This document shows, in pieces, positions 45,104 through 51,660 of a stretch of 64,000 bases of DNA. This stretch comes from Bacteroidales bacterium (GTDB lineage Bacteria; Bacteroidota; Bacteroidia; Bacteroidales; JAIOZK01). The stretch is from positions 1-64,000 of the forward strand of contig JAIPBS010000011.1 of NCBI GenBank assembly GCA_021738625.1. The letters are read 5' to 3'. The translations under genes and the position numbers were made by a program. The notes beneath the pieces were generated by a model. It was not told the DNA's origin, ran no database searches, and worked only from the letters and a program-made list of their open reading frames with translations. The stretch's first letter is position 1, and the number at the start of each line of letters is the position of its first letter.

Positions 45104-46048
45104 TCACATTCCCGTATTAAAATAGCGGGCGATGCCTTCGGACTTTTGCGTCATCCAAATGCCGGCGAGCAGAAATAGCAGGCTTAGCAGGAAATAGCCT
45201 TTTAAAATGATAGGTTCGCAAAAAACCAGTGAAACGATCAGCAGCGAAAGAGCCGGCAGCACAAATATGATTGAAGCAATTATTGAAACATCTGCTTTTT
45301 TCACTTTGGCCAGCCGCAGCGAGCGCGTCCACATGATATAGCCCAGTGCGTCCACCAGAACACCCATGGCAAAAGCAAACAGGATGTCATGGAGCGTTAT
45401 CTCGGCAAGTACTTTTAGCGGCATGGGATTCTTTAAAAGAAAGGTGATCAGCATGGCAATCAGGCTGGATGAGAGTGCTGCTATCAAAAACAAGGGATGA
45501 TCTTCTTTACGAACCCTCGAACTGTATGCGCTGAAGAAGCCATATGCCATGCCGCCTCCCAGGCCCCAGAGCAATCCGTGAAGATTCCGGAATGCAAAAA
45601 GGCCTGTTGAGCCTCCGGTGGCGAGCATGTAAACGGATATGAAACACAATAACAATCCTGCATAAGCCGGTATCAGAGCGACTAGCTTTTTTGATTGATC
45701 CCGAAACATCAATTGAAAAAAAACCACTGTGAAGATCAGCCAGGTATAGTTCAGAACAGTGGTTTCAGAGGCGCTGTTGTAACTGAGAAAGCTTTCGGTA
45801 TTGCCCAGCCAGATCGCGTAATATCCAAACAAGCCGATCACAAAATATCTGAAGGGTATGGTTTTAAGTTTTTTTATAAGGTCTTTATGATAGGTTCTTT
45901 GTGCATAAAAGAGATATATGACGAGTGCGAAAAGGAAAGACAAGCAAAACAACAGGTAAGGTGAAGAAAACGACAACATCCTGGCAAGGGTGCTGGAAAA
46001 ACTCCAGAAAACAACTGTTAAGATAGCAAGTGTTCTTGGATTGTTCAT
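45104..46048 (-). CDS. EamA/DMT-family transporter
   Basis: 315-residue frame, of which 314 from the ATG at 46048 (overlapping the previous stop as TGATG). Ten predicted membrane helices in two EamA halves: FWSFSSTLARML, ASETTVLNYTWLIFTVVF and the second half from LLWGLGGGMAYGFFSAYSS, ending IFVLPALSLLIVSLVFCEPI. This is the drug/metabolite exporter fold; substrates range from amino acids to sugars and cannot be told here. Coupled translation with the preceding two-TM protein suggests one transcript. Confidence 0.88.
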   Translation of the reverse strand: MNNPRTLAILTVVFWSFSSTLARMLSFSSPYLLFCLSFLFALVIYLFYAQRTYHKDLIKKLKTIPFRYFVIGLFGYYAIWLGNTESFLSYNSASETTVLNYTWLIFTVVFFQLMFRDQSKKLVALIPAYAGLLLCFISVYMLATGGSTGLFAFRNLHGLLWGLGGGMAYGFFSAYSSRVRKEDHPLFLIAALSSSLIAMLITFLLKNPMPLKVLAEITLHDILFAFAMGVLVDALGYIMWTRSLRLAKVKKADVSIIASIIFVLPALSLLIVSLVFCEPIILKGYFLLSLLFLLAGIWMTQKSEGIARYFNTGM

Positions 46049-47490
46049 CAATCCTTATCTTTCAGCAGTCTGAAATAGATCACGAAGACAATGGCAAACA
46101 GCAGCAAACCGATCCACATCATGGTATTGGGTTCAACCACCTTGCCGATGTTGTAAAGCCCCCAAACATCATGGGTGATGCTTTCGGGCTTATGGAAGAA
46201 TTCTGAAAGGCCTTTCAGAAATTCAAGAATGGCGAATCCGCTGATGAAGAACAAGAGCAGTTCGGCAACCTTCTGGCTTCTGTTAAAAGCTTGCTGGTAT
46301 ATCTTGCTGATGTTGTCTTTGCAAAGCGTGATCTTCTTCTGCACATTTTCCATGATGTTGTCGATGGTCCATTGCCTGACTAGCACACCAAAGAAAAATG
46401 CCCTGTTTCGCTGCAGTCCCTGGTTGATATCCGAAAAATTGATCTTGATCAGGTCGGTCACAAAGATCATCTCTTCAAGCATTTTTTTGTATTGCCTGGT
46501 TTGCTTCACCGATCTTCTCTTGTGTGAGATGCCAATGATCTGGGAAAGATTCTGGTTAAGACTGTCAAAAATTGCGTAATAATACTGGGCCAGTCCCAGG
46601 GCGTAAAAGGCGTCTTTAATTACCTTATCTTTGATGTTGCCCAGCATCAGGCTGTGCATCCATCCAAGATATATTCTGTTTTTTTCGTCGTCTTTTTGTT
46701 TGCTGAACTGCTGTGCGATCTCCTCTTTCGATTCTGCTGCGATCACCCATCGGTTCAAAAGTTCCTCAAAGCCTTCATCACGTTGTTCAACCACCAGCGA
46801 TCTGCTCACCCACAATGGAATGCCGCATCTTACCGAACGCTTGATCATCCGCTTTGGCGAGCTATCATCATAAACATCGGGAAACCCGATATGCTTGCCC
46901 GAAGCGCAAAAGAAACTGTATTTATTATCAAACGATCTGAGTTTATTGATAAAAGGAAGCAGGATGTTTTTGTATGCATAATCAACCATATAAGCAGAAA
47001 AATCATTCGACCATTGTTCCAGTTTTTTAATACAGTCGCGGCAAATTTCTTTGTTTTCCATGTTCAGGCTGAAGGTGAACTCAATGGTGGACAGGGTGTT
47101 TTTATACAGGGTAATGCGGCAGGAATTACTTAGATATTGCATCTTTTTACAATCCTCTTCTCCAAAGCAGTTGCTGAAAAATGCAGCCGATTTCCTATCA
47201 ATGATCTCTTCAAACCACTCCTGGGGTGTGATGTGCAAAACAATGGGCGAAAAAGCGTCGATCATGCTGGAATCTTTGTCAACACTTTCAAATTGCAACT
47301 CATCTTCTTCAAAGCAGTGATGCAGGTAGGTTGCCCGGACTGTTTTGCCGTCGGGTAGGTGGTTGATGTCTGATCGTTTAATCCGGTTCCAAAGTTCGCC
47401 ATATGCAGATTGGTTTTCAAGGATATTTCCTTCCCGCAGGCTGAAATCGGAACGGAAAGGGACTTTAAAATAAAAATAGTTTTTCGCCAT
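46048..47490 (-). CDS. Hypothetical protein with large soluble domain and two C-terminal membrane helices
   Basis: 480 residues. A soluble part (1-390) with several Cys (FSNCFGEEDCKKM, ICRDCIKKL), a basic middle (HKRRSVKQTRQY) and a helical, coiled-coil-like stretch, then two membrane helices (about 405-425 and 455-472) joined by a short loop. The layout recalls CorA-type channels, but the GMN motif of the loop is not present. No family recognised. A -7 box TACTTTTG is found at 47529-47522. Co-transcribed with the EamA gene. Confidence 0.6.
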   Translation of the reverse strand: MAKNYFYFKVPFRSDFSLREGNILENQSAYGELWNRIKRSDINHLPDGKTVRATYLHHCFEEDELQFESVDKDSSMIDAFSPIVLHITPQEWFEEIIDRKSAAFFSNCFGEEDCKKMQYLSNSCRITLYKNTLSTIEFTFSLNMENKEICRDCIKKLEQWSNDFSAYMVDYAYKNILLPFINKLRSFDNKYSFFCASGKHIGFPDVYDDSSPKRMIKRSVRCGIPLWVSRSLVVEQRDEGFEELLNRWVIAAESKEEIAQQFSKQKDDEKNRIYLGWMHSLMLGNIKDKVIKDAFYALGLAQYYYAIFDSLNQNLSQIIGISHKRRSVKQTRQYKKMLEEMIFVTDLIKINFSDINQGLQRNRAFFFGVLVRQWTIDNIMENVQKKITLCKDNISKIYQQAFNRSQKVAELLLFFISGFAILEFLKGLSEFFHKPESITHDVWGLYNIGKVVEPNTMMWIGLLLFAIVFVIYFRLLKDKD

Positions 47491-47605
47491 AGTACATTCA
47501 ATTGTTGCACAGTATATTGGACAAAAGTATGGTTTTGCTTAAATGGCATGCCAATCCGCCTGCTGAATTAAAAAATTTATAATGATTCCAAACACGCCAA
47601 AAGAA

Positions 47606-47636
47606 AAAGCTGTCCCGTTTTTAACGAGACAGCTTT
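47606..47636. terminator. Bidirectional hairpin terminator
   Basis: AAAGCTGTC pairs with GACAGCTTT, with an inner CGTT/AACG stem and T-rich flanks on both sides. It lies 30 bases beyond the lipoprotein gene ending at 47667 and serves that minus-strand transcript. Confidence 0.75.
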
Positions 47637-47666
47637 CTTTGAACTTAAAGTCTTTGAAGTAGAGGG

Positions 47667-48074
47667 TTAATACATTTTAACTTTCCATTTACCGTTCTGT
47701 TTGATCATCTTAACAGTTTCTTCATCTTCCGACTCGTCGCCGTAGACCATCTTCATCTTAACTTCGGCTTCATTACCGTCTTCTGTAACTTCTTCACTGA
47801 TGATCTCCACCTTTTTGAGGCCTTCTTTCTTTTCAATTTCTTTCTGGCCATAGTCGAGCATCATCTGGAGCTGTTCCATATCTTCATCGGAGATCTCTTC
47901 ACCTTCTTCCATGTACACCAGTTTAACGAAACCTTCCGCATCCGCGTCAGCAGCGGTCATCATAGCTTTTTCAGCGGTTTTACCCGGTGAGTTTCCGCCA
48001 CCGCCGCATGATACAGCCAGAAATAAAACAAATACACTCAACACTGTTGAGGCAATCAGACTTAACTTTTTCAT
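47667..48074 (-). CDS. DUF4878-like lipoprotein
   Basis: 135 residues from ATG 48074; the frame is open 14 codons further, but the signal peptide starts here. Lipobox AVSC followed by GGGGNSPG, then a small alpha+beta domain: KTAEKAMMTAADADAEGFVKLV, an acidic segment, and the strands EAEVKMKMVYGDES and QNGKWKVKMY. This is the NTF2-like pattern of DUF4878 and allied lipoproteins of Bacteroidetes. Function unknown. Confidence 0.75.
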   Translation of the reverse strand: MKKLSLIASTVLSVFVLFLAVSCGGGGNSPGKTAEKAMMTAADADAEGFVKLVYMEEGEEISDEDMEQLQMMLDYGQKEIEKKEGLKKVEIISEEVTEDGNEAEVKMKMVYGDESEDEETVKMIKQNGKWKVKMY

Positions 48075-48282
48075 AACGATTTTGATTTTGGTTAATAATT
48101 GGATTTTTTGCTTCATTAAAAAGTAAAGGTAGTAAAATTATCAAACCATGTGAAGAACAAAGGCTTATATTTTTGTGATCCCCATATTAAGGGTTGCTTA
48201 AGTGTCAGTATTTCAGAAAAATAACCGGATGGATTTATTTTTGCCATGCGCTTGCCTGTTCGATTCTTGATATGTGTTAAGC

Positions 48283-48315
48283 TTTCCGATAAATTCATGA
48301 TTTTTTGTAAATTTG
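48283..48315 (+). promoter_or_regulatory. Probable tRNA promoter
   Basis: TTTC (48283-48286), 21 bases, then a perfect TAnnTTTG element TAAATTTG (48308-48315). Transcription would start near 48321, 14 bases before the mature tRNA 5' end, and would read on into the repeat array. Confidence 0.5.
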
Positions 48316-48334
48316 CACTCCTGTTTCAGGTACA

Positions 48335-48407
<73 letters not shown>

Positions 48408-48596
48408 CAATTGGCAGCGCAGTCTCGCCCCGGGCGAGACGGGTCCAGGGTTCGAATCCTGCCTGGGAGACAATTGGCAGAGCAGTCTCGCCTCGGGCGA
48501 GACGGGTCCAAGGTTCGAATCCTTGCGGGGAGACGGTTGGCAGCGCAGTCTCGCCCCGGGCGAGACGGGTCCAGGGTTCGAGTTCCGCCAGGCAGA
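48408..48596 (+). repeat. Tandem array of three 63-bp tRNA-Lys-derived units with a palindrome in place of the anticodon arm
   Basis: Units 48408-48470, 48471-48533 and 48534-48596 follow the tRNA without spacers. Each matches tRNA bases 13-73 (CA-TTGGCAG.GCAG ... GGTTCGA ... GAGA) but lacks the 5' acceptor strand and part of the D arm. The 17-base anticodon arm is replaced by a 19-base perfect hairpin, GTCTCGCC - CCG or TCG - GGCGAGAC. Unit 2 repeats the tRNA-Lys T arm and 3' end exactly; units 1 and 3 carry CCAGGG variants, and unit 3 ends in GACCA. They cannot fold as normal tRNAs. Small ORFs over this array are artefacts of the repeat. Confidence 0.85.
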
Positions 48597-48881
48597 CCAT
48601 ATAAAACAACTGCTGTTTATTTTGAGGTAGTCTTTTCTTACTGTAAATCAATACCCTGTTATTCCTGATGATGCATCCAGTGATCTTATTGATCTCATTT
48701 TTCTGTTGCCGGGTGATGTTTGTGTTTTTATCTGTGTTTATCCGGGTAATCTGTGGTGAGTTTTACCACAGATGGCCACAGATTTTCACAGATTGAAATT
48801 TAAAAAGTGAAATTGTTCACCTTTACAATGCGTTCGGCGCAAAACTGAAAAAAACATCTGTGTTTTAGAGAAAAAAATAAG
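48597..48881. other. Gene-free spacer with ACAGAT repeats
   Basis: Contains a perfect hairpin ATCTGTGGT / ACCACAGAT (48749-48773, seven-base loop), followed by GGCCACAGATTTTCACAGAT, and preceded by TCTGTGTTTATC. CCACAGAT-type repeats are common between genes of Bacteroidota. No gene is seen. Confidence 0.5.
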
Positions 48882-48889
48882 TATTTTTG
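48882..48889 (+). promoter_or_regulatory. -7 element directly in front of the MntA-like gene
   Basis: TATTTTTG, a perfect TAnnTTTG match, ends four bases before the ATG at 48894. A weak TCTG lies 21 bases upstream. If used, the transcript begins at or next to the start codon and is leaderless, just as for the higB gene at 50957. Confidence 0.4.
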
Positions 48890-48893
48890 GGAT

Positions 48894-49196
48894 ATGAGTA
48901 TTGTTGATCAAAATATTGACAGAATTCGTAAACTATGCGAACAGCATTATGTTTCGCACTTATCCGTATTTGGTTCGATTTTGACTGATAAATTCGACAA
49001 AAATAGCGATATTGATTTTTTGGTAGACTTTTCCAATATGGACTTGAAAAACTATGCAGACAATTATTTCAGCCTGAAACAAGCTTTCGAAAAAATATTT
49101 GGACGACAGGTTGATCTGTTGGAAAACAAAGCGATCAAAAACCCTTATTTACGACAATCAATCAACTCTTCAAGGCGACTTTTATATGAATCCTGA
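48894..49196 (+). CDS. mntA: MNT-type nucleotidyltransferase, antitoxin of a HEPN/MNT pair
   Basis: 100 residues with the minimal nucleotidyltransferase core VFGSILTDKFDKNSDIDFLVDF, where GS and DxD bind nucleotide and Mg2+. In MntA/HepT systems this enzyme adds AMP to a tyrosine of the HEPN toxin and silences it. The partner gene overlaps its 3' end by 11 bases. Length and motifs are normal for an active enzyme. Confidence 0.88.
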   Translation: MSIVDQNIDRIRKLCEQHYVSHLSVFGSILTDKFDKNSDIDFLVDFSNMDLKNYADNYFSLKQAFEKIFGRQVDLLENKAIKNPYLRQSINSSRRLLYES

Positions 49197-49503
49197 AATC
49201 AAAACCTGGCTTTTCGATATTCTTCAATCAATAAATGAAATTGAAAGCTATTATAAGGACAGACCAAAAATTTTCGCTGAATATGAAAATGACATCAGAA
49301 CAAAGCGGGCGGTTGAGCGAAATATCGAAATTATTGGAGAGGCTGTAAACCGGATTCTAAAAAAAGACAAGGGTTTTGAGATTGATAATGCTCAACAGAT
49401 TATTGGGACCCGGAACCGGATAATTCATGGATACGACAGAGTTTCTGACGACATGATTTGGAGTATTGTGATAAATCATTTGCCAAAACTAAAAACTTCC
49501 TAA
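49186..49503 (+). CDS. hepT: HEPN-domain RNase toxin (HepT type)
   Basis: 105 residues from ATG 49186, chosen because the upstream frame overlaps the antitoxin. Helical HEPN fold with RAVERNIEIIGEAVNRILK and the RNase motif RNRIIHGYD (R-x4-6-H), whose nearby Tyr (HGY) is the site modified by MntA in known pairs. Directly followed, after two bases, by a small lipoprotein gene. Expected to be a growth-stopping RNase held by the partner. Confidence 0.88.
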   Translation: MNPEIKTWLFDILQSINEIESYYKDRPKIFAEYENDIRTKRAVERNIEIIGEAVNRILKKDKGFEIDNAQQIIGTRNRIIHGYDRVSDDMIWSIVINHLPKLKTS

Positions 49504-49505
49504 TT

Positions 49506-49946
49506 ATGAAAACTGGTAACTTTACGATCATTCTTTTTGCTTTATTATTTTTCAGCAGCTGTTGCCGTGAAAAGGAAAGCATTATCGGCACCTGGAGTTT
49601 TTGCCTTGATGGCATCTATCATGAACTTTATATAAATGAGTCACTTATCGCAGAGTGTACTCATGGTATTATGGCTGTATCTCCTTCAAACCAATATATA
49701 CTGAATAATGATACAATATTTATTTATAGAGATGAAAATATTGTGAATCATATTCCGATTCCGATAATTGAGAAAAACAAAATAGTTATATTTTATGATG
49801 ACAATTGGGTGGTTTGTGATAGGGTTTCGGAGGTAGAAAGTATATACTATCAGGAAACTTTTGTAAATCGGAAAGAACTAAATAGATTTATATTCAGGTT
49901 TAAATTAAGAGCGCAGAAAACAGATTGTGAAGGCAGTCCATTTTGA
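49506..49946 (+). CDS. Hypothetical small lipoprotein
   Basis: 146 residues from ATG 49506. Lipobox FFSSC (Cys19 or 20) and a beta-rich domain starting IIGTWSFCLDGIYHELYI, a lipocalin/META-like pattern. It starts two bases after hepT and is likely on the same transcript, though no link to the toxin system is known. Family not recognised. Confidence 0.6.
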   Translation: MKTGNFTIILFALLFFSSCCREKESIIGTWSFCLDGIYHELYINESLIAECTHGIMAVSPSNQYILNNDTIFIYRDENIVNHIPIPIIEKNKIVIFYDDNWVVCDRVSEVESIYYQETFVNRKELNRFIFRFKLRAQKTDCEGSPF

Positions 49947-50007
49947 ACTTTGTCTGAGGAATTATTCAGTCGCCACTTAATAATTCCACAGAACCATTGA
50001 CTAAAAT

Positions 50008-50211
50008 ATGTTGATAGAAAACACATTCAAATACAATCTGCCTGGCCGGCAGGCAGGCGGAAAAGAACTTAACGAAACCAACGGCCTCAGATGGTACGAT
50101 TACGGTTTCAGAAGATATGACCCTCAAACAGGACGTATGCATGTGATCGATCCTAAGGCTGAATCAAATCAATTCATGTCACCTTATATTTATGCAAGTA
50201 ACACCCGCTAA
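50008..50211 (+). pseudogene. RHS core fragment interrupted by a palindromic insert
   Basis: 67 codons. After ten leading codons ending FKYN, the RHS core signature GKELNETNGLRWYDYGFRRYDPQTGRMHVIDP appears, and the frame stops after YIYASNTR where an RHS protein would read Y-A-N-NP..DPDG. Both ends are missing. FKYN and GKEL, normally joined, are parted by the seven extra codons LPGRQAG. A relic of a second RHS gene. Confidence 0.65.
50038..50058. repeat. 21-bp palindromic mini-insert within the RHS fragment
   Basis: CTGCCTG and CAGGCAG around GCCGG (50038-50056), plus GC, inserted in frame between the codons for FKYN and GKEL. Its length of 21 bases kept the reading frame. Confidence 0.65.
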
Positions 50212-50253
50212 AATGAAACAAAATGCTTGAAAGAACGTTTATTTTAATATATA

Positions 50254-50270
50254 TGTACCACAATGGTACA
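50254..50270. promoter_or_regulatory. Operator-like palindrome before the Phd/YefM antitoxin
   Basis: TGTACCA-CAA-TGGTACA, a 7-bp perfect inverted repeat ending 16 bases before the antitoxin ATG. YefM-type antitoxins autoregulate through palindromes with TGTACA cores, so the fit is good. Confidence 0.6.
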
Positions 50271-50286
50271 CGAAAAATTTAATGGT

Positions 50287-50538
50287 ATGTTAGTAATTAG
50301 CAGTAGAGAATTTAGACAAAATCAGAAGCTTTACTTTGAAAGAGCTGATAAAGGTGAGCAAATTATTGTTCAACGAGGAAAAGATAAAGCTTATGCTTTA
50401 ACTCCTATAAATGAAGATGACGTTTATTTTAACGCTGAAATGATCAAGAAAATAAAACTCAGCGCAGAACAGGCGAAAAATGGTGAAGTGAAAAAAATTA
50501 CAAGTTCTGAAGAAATAAACGACTTACTTGGATTATGA
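50287..50538 (+). CDS. Phd/YefM-type antitoxin
   Basis: 83 residues from ATG 50287; an earlier ATG at 50263 lies inside the operator palindrome. VISSREFRQNQKLYFERADKGEQIIVQRGKDKAYALTP (split here: SREFRQNQ, KGEQIIVQRG) is the Phd/YefM DNA-binding fold, and the acidic C-terminal helix IKKIKLSAEQA...INDLLGL would wrap the toxin. The partner toxin is broken, so this is an orphan that may still repress its promoter or neutralise toxins made elsewhere. Confidence 0.8.
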   Translation: MLVISSREFRQNQKLYFERADKGEQIIVQRGKDKAYALTPINEDDVYFNAEMIKKIKLSAEQAKNGEVKKITSSEEINDLLGL

Positions 50539-50645
50539 GTTATGTTCTGGAATTCACCACAATAGCCTTAAGAGATATAGAAAAGCACAATCAGGAAAAG
50601 CGGTATTCCCGCTACTGCGCTATTGTATCGCGTGGGTGTCTTTAA
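50535..50645 (+). pseudogene. Truncated RelE/YoeB-type toxin
   Basis: Starts inside the antitoxin stop (ATGA overlap). The first 18 residues, MSYVLEFTTIALRDIEKH, match the opening of RelE-superfamily toxins. Sequence then turns to an unrelated GC-rich stretch and stops at codon 37. The catalytic part is missing, so toxin activity is lost. The break is probably an insertion of, or recombination with, the repeat-like DNA that follows. Confidence 0.65.
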
Positions 50646-50921
50646 TACTTTGTCGGGCCTTTTGTTCTGAGTTGCCATAAACAAGGCAATCGACAGAATC
50701 AAAACAACTTATTTCAAATCCCCTCACCTCCCCTGCAAATGAAACCATCCCGCCTTTTTCAGATCATCATTTCTTAATGGCCGGGTTTTCCGGGAAAGCA
50801 ATCCCGAAGGGATTTAATACGAATAGCGCCGCATGCAATGCGGTGTTAAAAGACAACAGAGATGTGCGGGAACCGCGCTGCGGTTCAATATATGCCCAAA
50901 TCAATATTTTCTCATAAAAAT
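50646..50921. other. Gene-free spacer with small hairpins
   Basis: Contains two short perfect palindromes: CCGCAT-GCA-ATGCGG (50829-50843) and GAACCG-CGCTG-CGGTTC (50870-50886). Such GCATGCAATGC and CCGCGCTGCGG elements are common intergenic repeats in this group. The left part is the probable foreign sequence that cut the toxin. No coding frame is convincing. Confidence 0.45.
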
Positions 50922-50952
50922 TTTGAACCAAGTAACTTTTAAGTTACCTTTG
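50922..50952 (+). promoter_or_regulatory. Consensus promoter and operator of higBA, giving a leaderless transcript
   Basis: TTTG (50922-50925), 19 bases, TACCTTTG (50945-50952): an exact match to TTTG-N19-TAnnTTTG. The inverted repeat GTAACTT-TT-AAGTTAC (50932-50947) overlaps the -7 element, a typical place for the HigA antitoxin to repress. The ATG of higB begins four bases after the -7 element, so transcription should start at about the start codon. Confidence 0.7.
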
Positions 50953-50956
50953 CGAA

Positions 50957-51307
50957 ATGAATAATGTAAGAAAGGTTATAGCCTATAAGCATTACTTCGA
51001 GGAGTTTTTATTGAGTTTACCTATAAAAACTCAAAACAAGGTTTTTAAGATCATTGAAGCCATTGAGACCTTTGAAAGAGTTCCATCTAACTACCTGAAA
51101 TACATAAAAGGTACAGAAGGTCTTTTTGAAGCAAGAGTCAAGCTTGGCAGTGATATATGGAGAGTATTCTGTTTTTTTGATGAAGGTAATTTGGTAATTT
51201 TATTGAATGGATTCGCTAAAAAAACACAAAAAACTCCCAGGAATGAAATTGCAAAAGCAGAAAAGCTAATGAAAGCGTATTATCTTGAAAAAAGGAGGAA
51301 ATCATGA
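50957..51307 (+). CDS. higB: HigB/RelE-type toxin
   Basis: 116 residues of the phage-derived Gp49-like/HigB type: YFEEFLLSLPIKTQNKVFKI, VPSNYLKYIKGTEGLFEARVK, then DIWRVFCFFDEGNLVILLNGFAKKTQKTP. RelE fold mRNA interferase; the Arg and Lys residues at the end are in place. Overlaps the antitoxin start by four bases (ATGA). Toxin first, antitoxin second is the usual higBA order. Confidence 0.9.
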   Translation: MNNVRKVIAYKHYFEEFLLSLPIKTQNKVFKIIEAIETFERVPSNYLKYIKGTEGLFEARVKLGSDIWRVFCFFDEGNLVILLNGFAKKTQKTPRNEIAKAEKLMKAYYLEKRRKS

Positions 51308-51597
51308 ATACCAAAAGTTGGAGTGAAATAAAGGATCAGGTTTATGGAAAAAAGGGGACGAAAAGAAGAGATGAACTTGACAGAGAGTTTGAGTCTTTTA
51401 AGATCGGATTAATGTTGCGCAAAGCAAGGGAAGAAAAGCAGTTAACACAAGAGCAATTGGCAACAAAACTTGAAAAAAAGAGGACTTATATTTCCAGAGT
51501 CGAGAACGATGGAAGTAATCTTACTTTAAAAACGCTTTATGACATTGTTGAAAAGGGTTTGGGTGGGAAGGTAAATATTTCAATTGACTTGAAATGA
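51304..51597 (+). CDS. higA: HigA-type XRE antitoxin
   Basis: 97 residues. Unstructured start, then a helix-turn-helix of the XRE kind: LMLRKAREEKQLTQEQLATK, KKRTYISRVENDGSNLTLKT and LYDIVEKGLGGKVNI. It should bind HigB and the palindrome at 50932-50947. The last gene of the toxin-antitoxin hotspot. Confidence 0.9.
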   Translation: MNTKSWSEIKDQVYGKKGTKRRDELDREFESFKIGLMLRKAREEKQLTQEQLATKLEKKRTYISRVENDGSNLTLKTLYDIVEKGLGGKVNISIDLK

Positions 51598-51660
51598 AAT
51601 CCTCCGGCACAAAACTGAAAAAAGAAGTGTGGGATAACAGCGATCCGTCCTCAAAATCTC

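Noticed and set aside
46048-47490. 480-residue protein considered as a CorA magnesium channel
   Set aside because: Two C-terminal helices agree, but the GMN signature and CorA N-terminal motifs are missing.
48408-48596. Tandem array considered as a CRISPR
   Set aside because: Units are head to tail with no spacers, derive from tRNA-Lys, and no cas genes are present.
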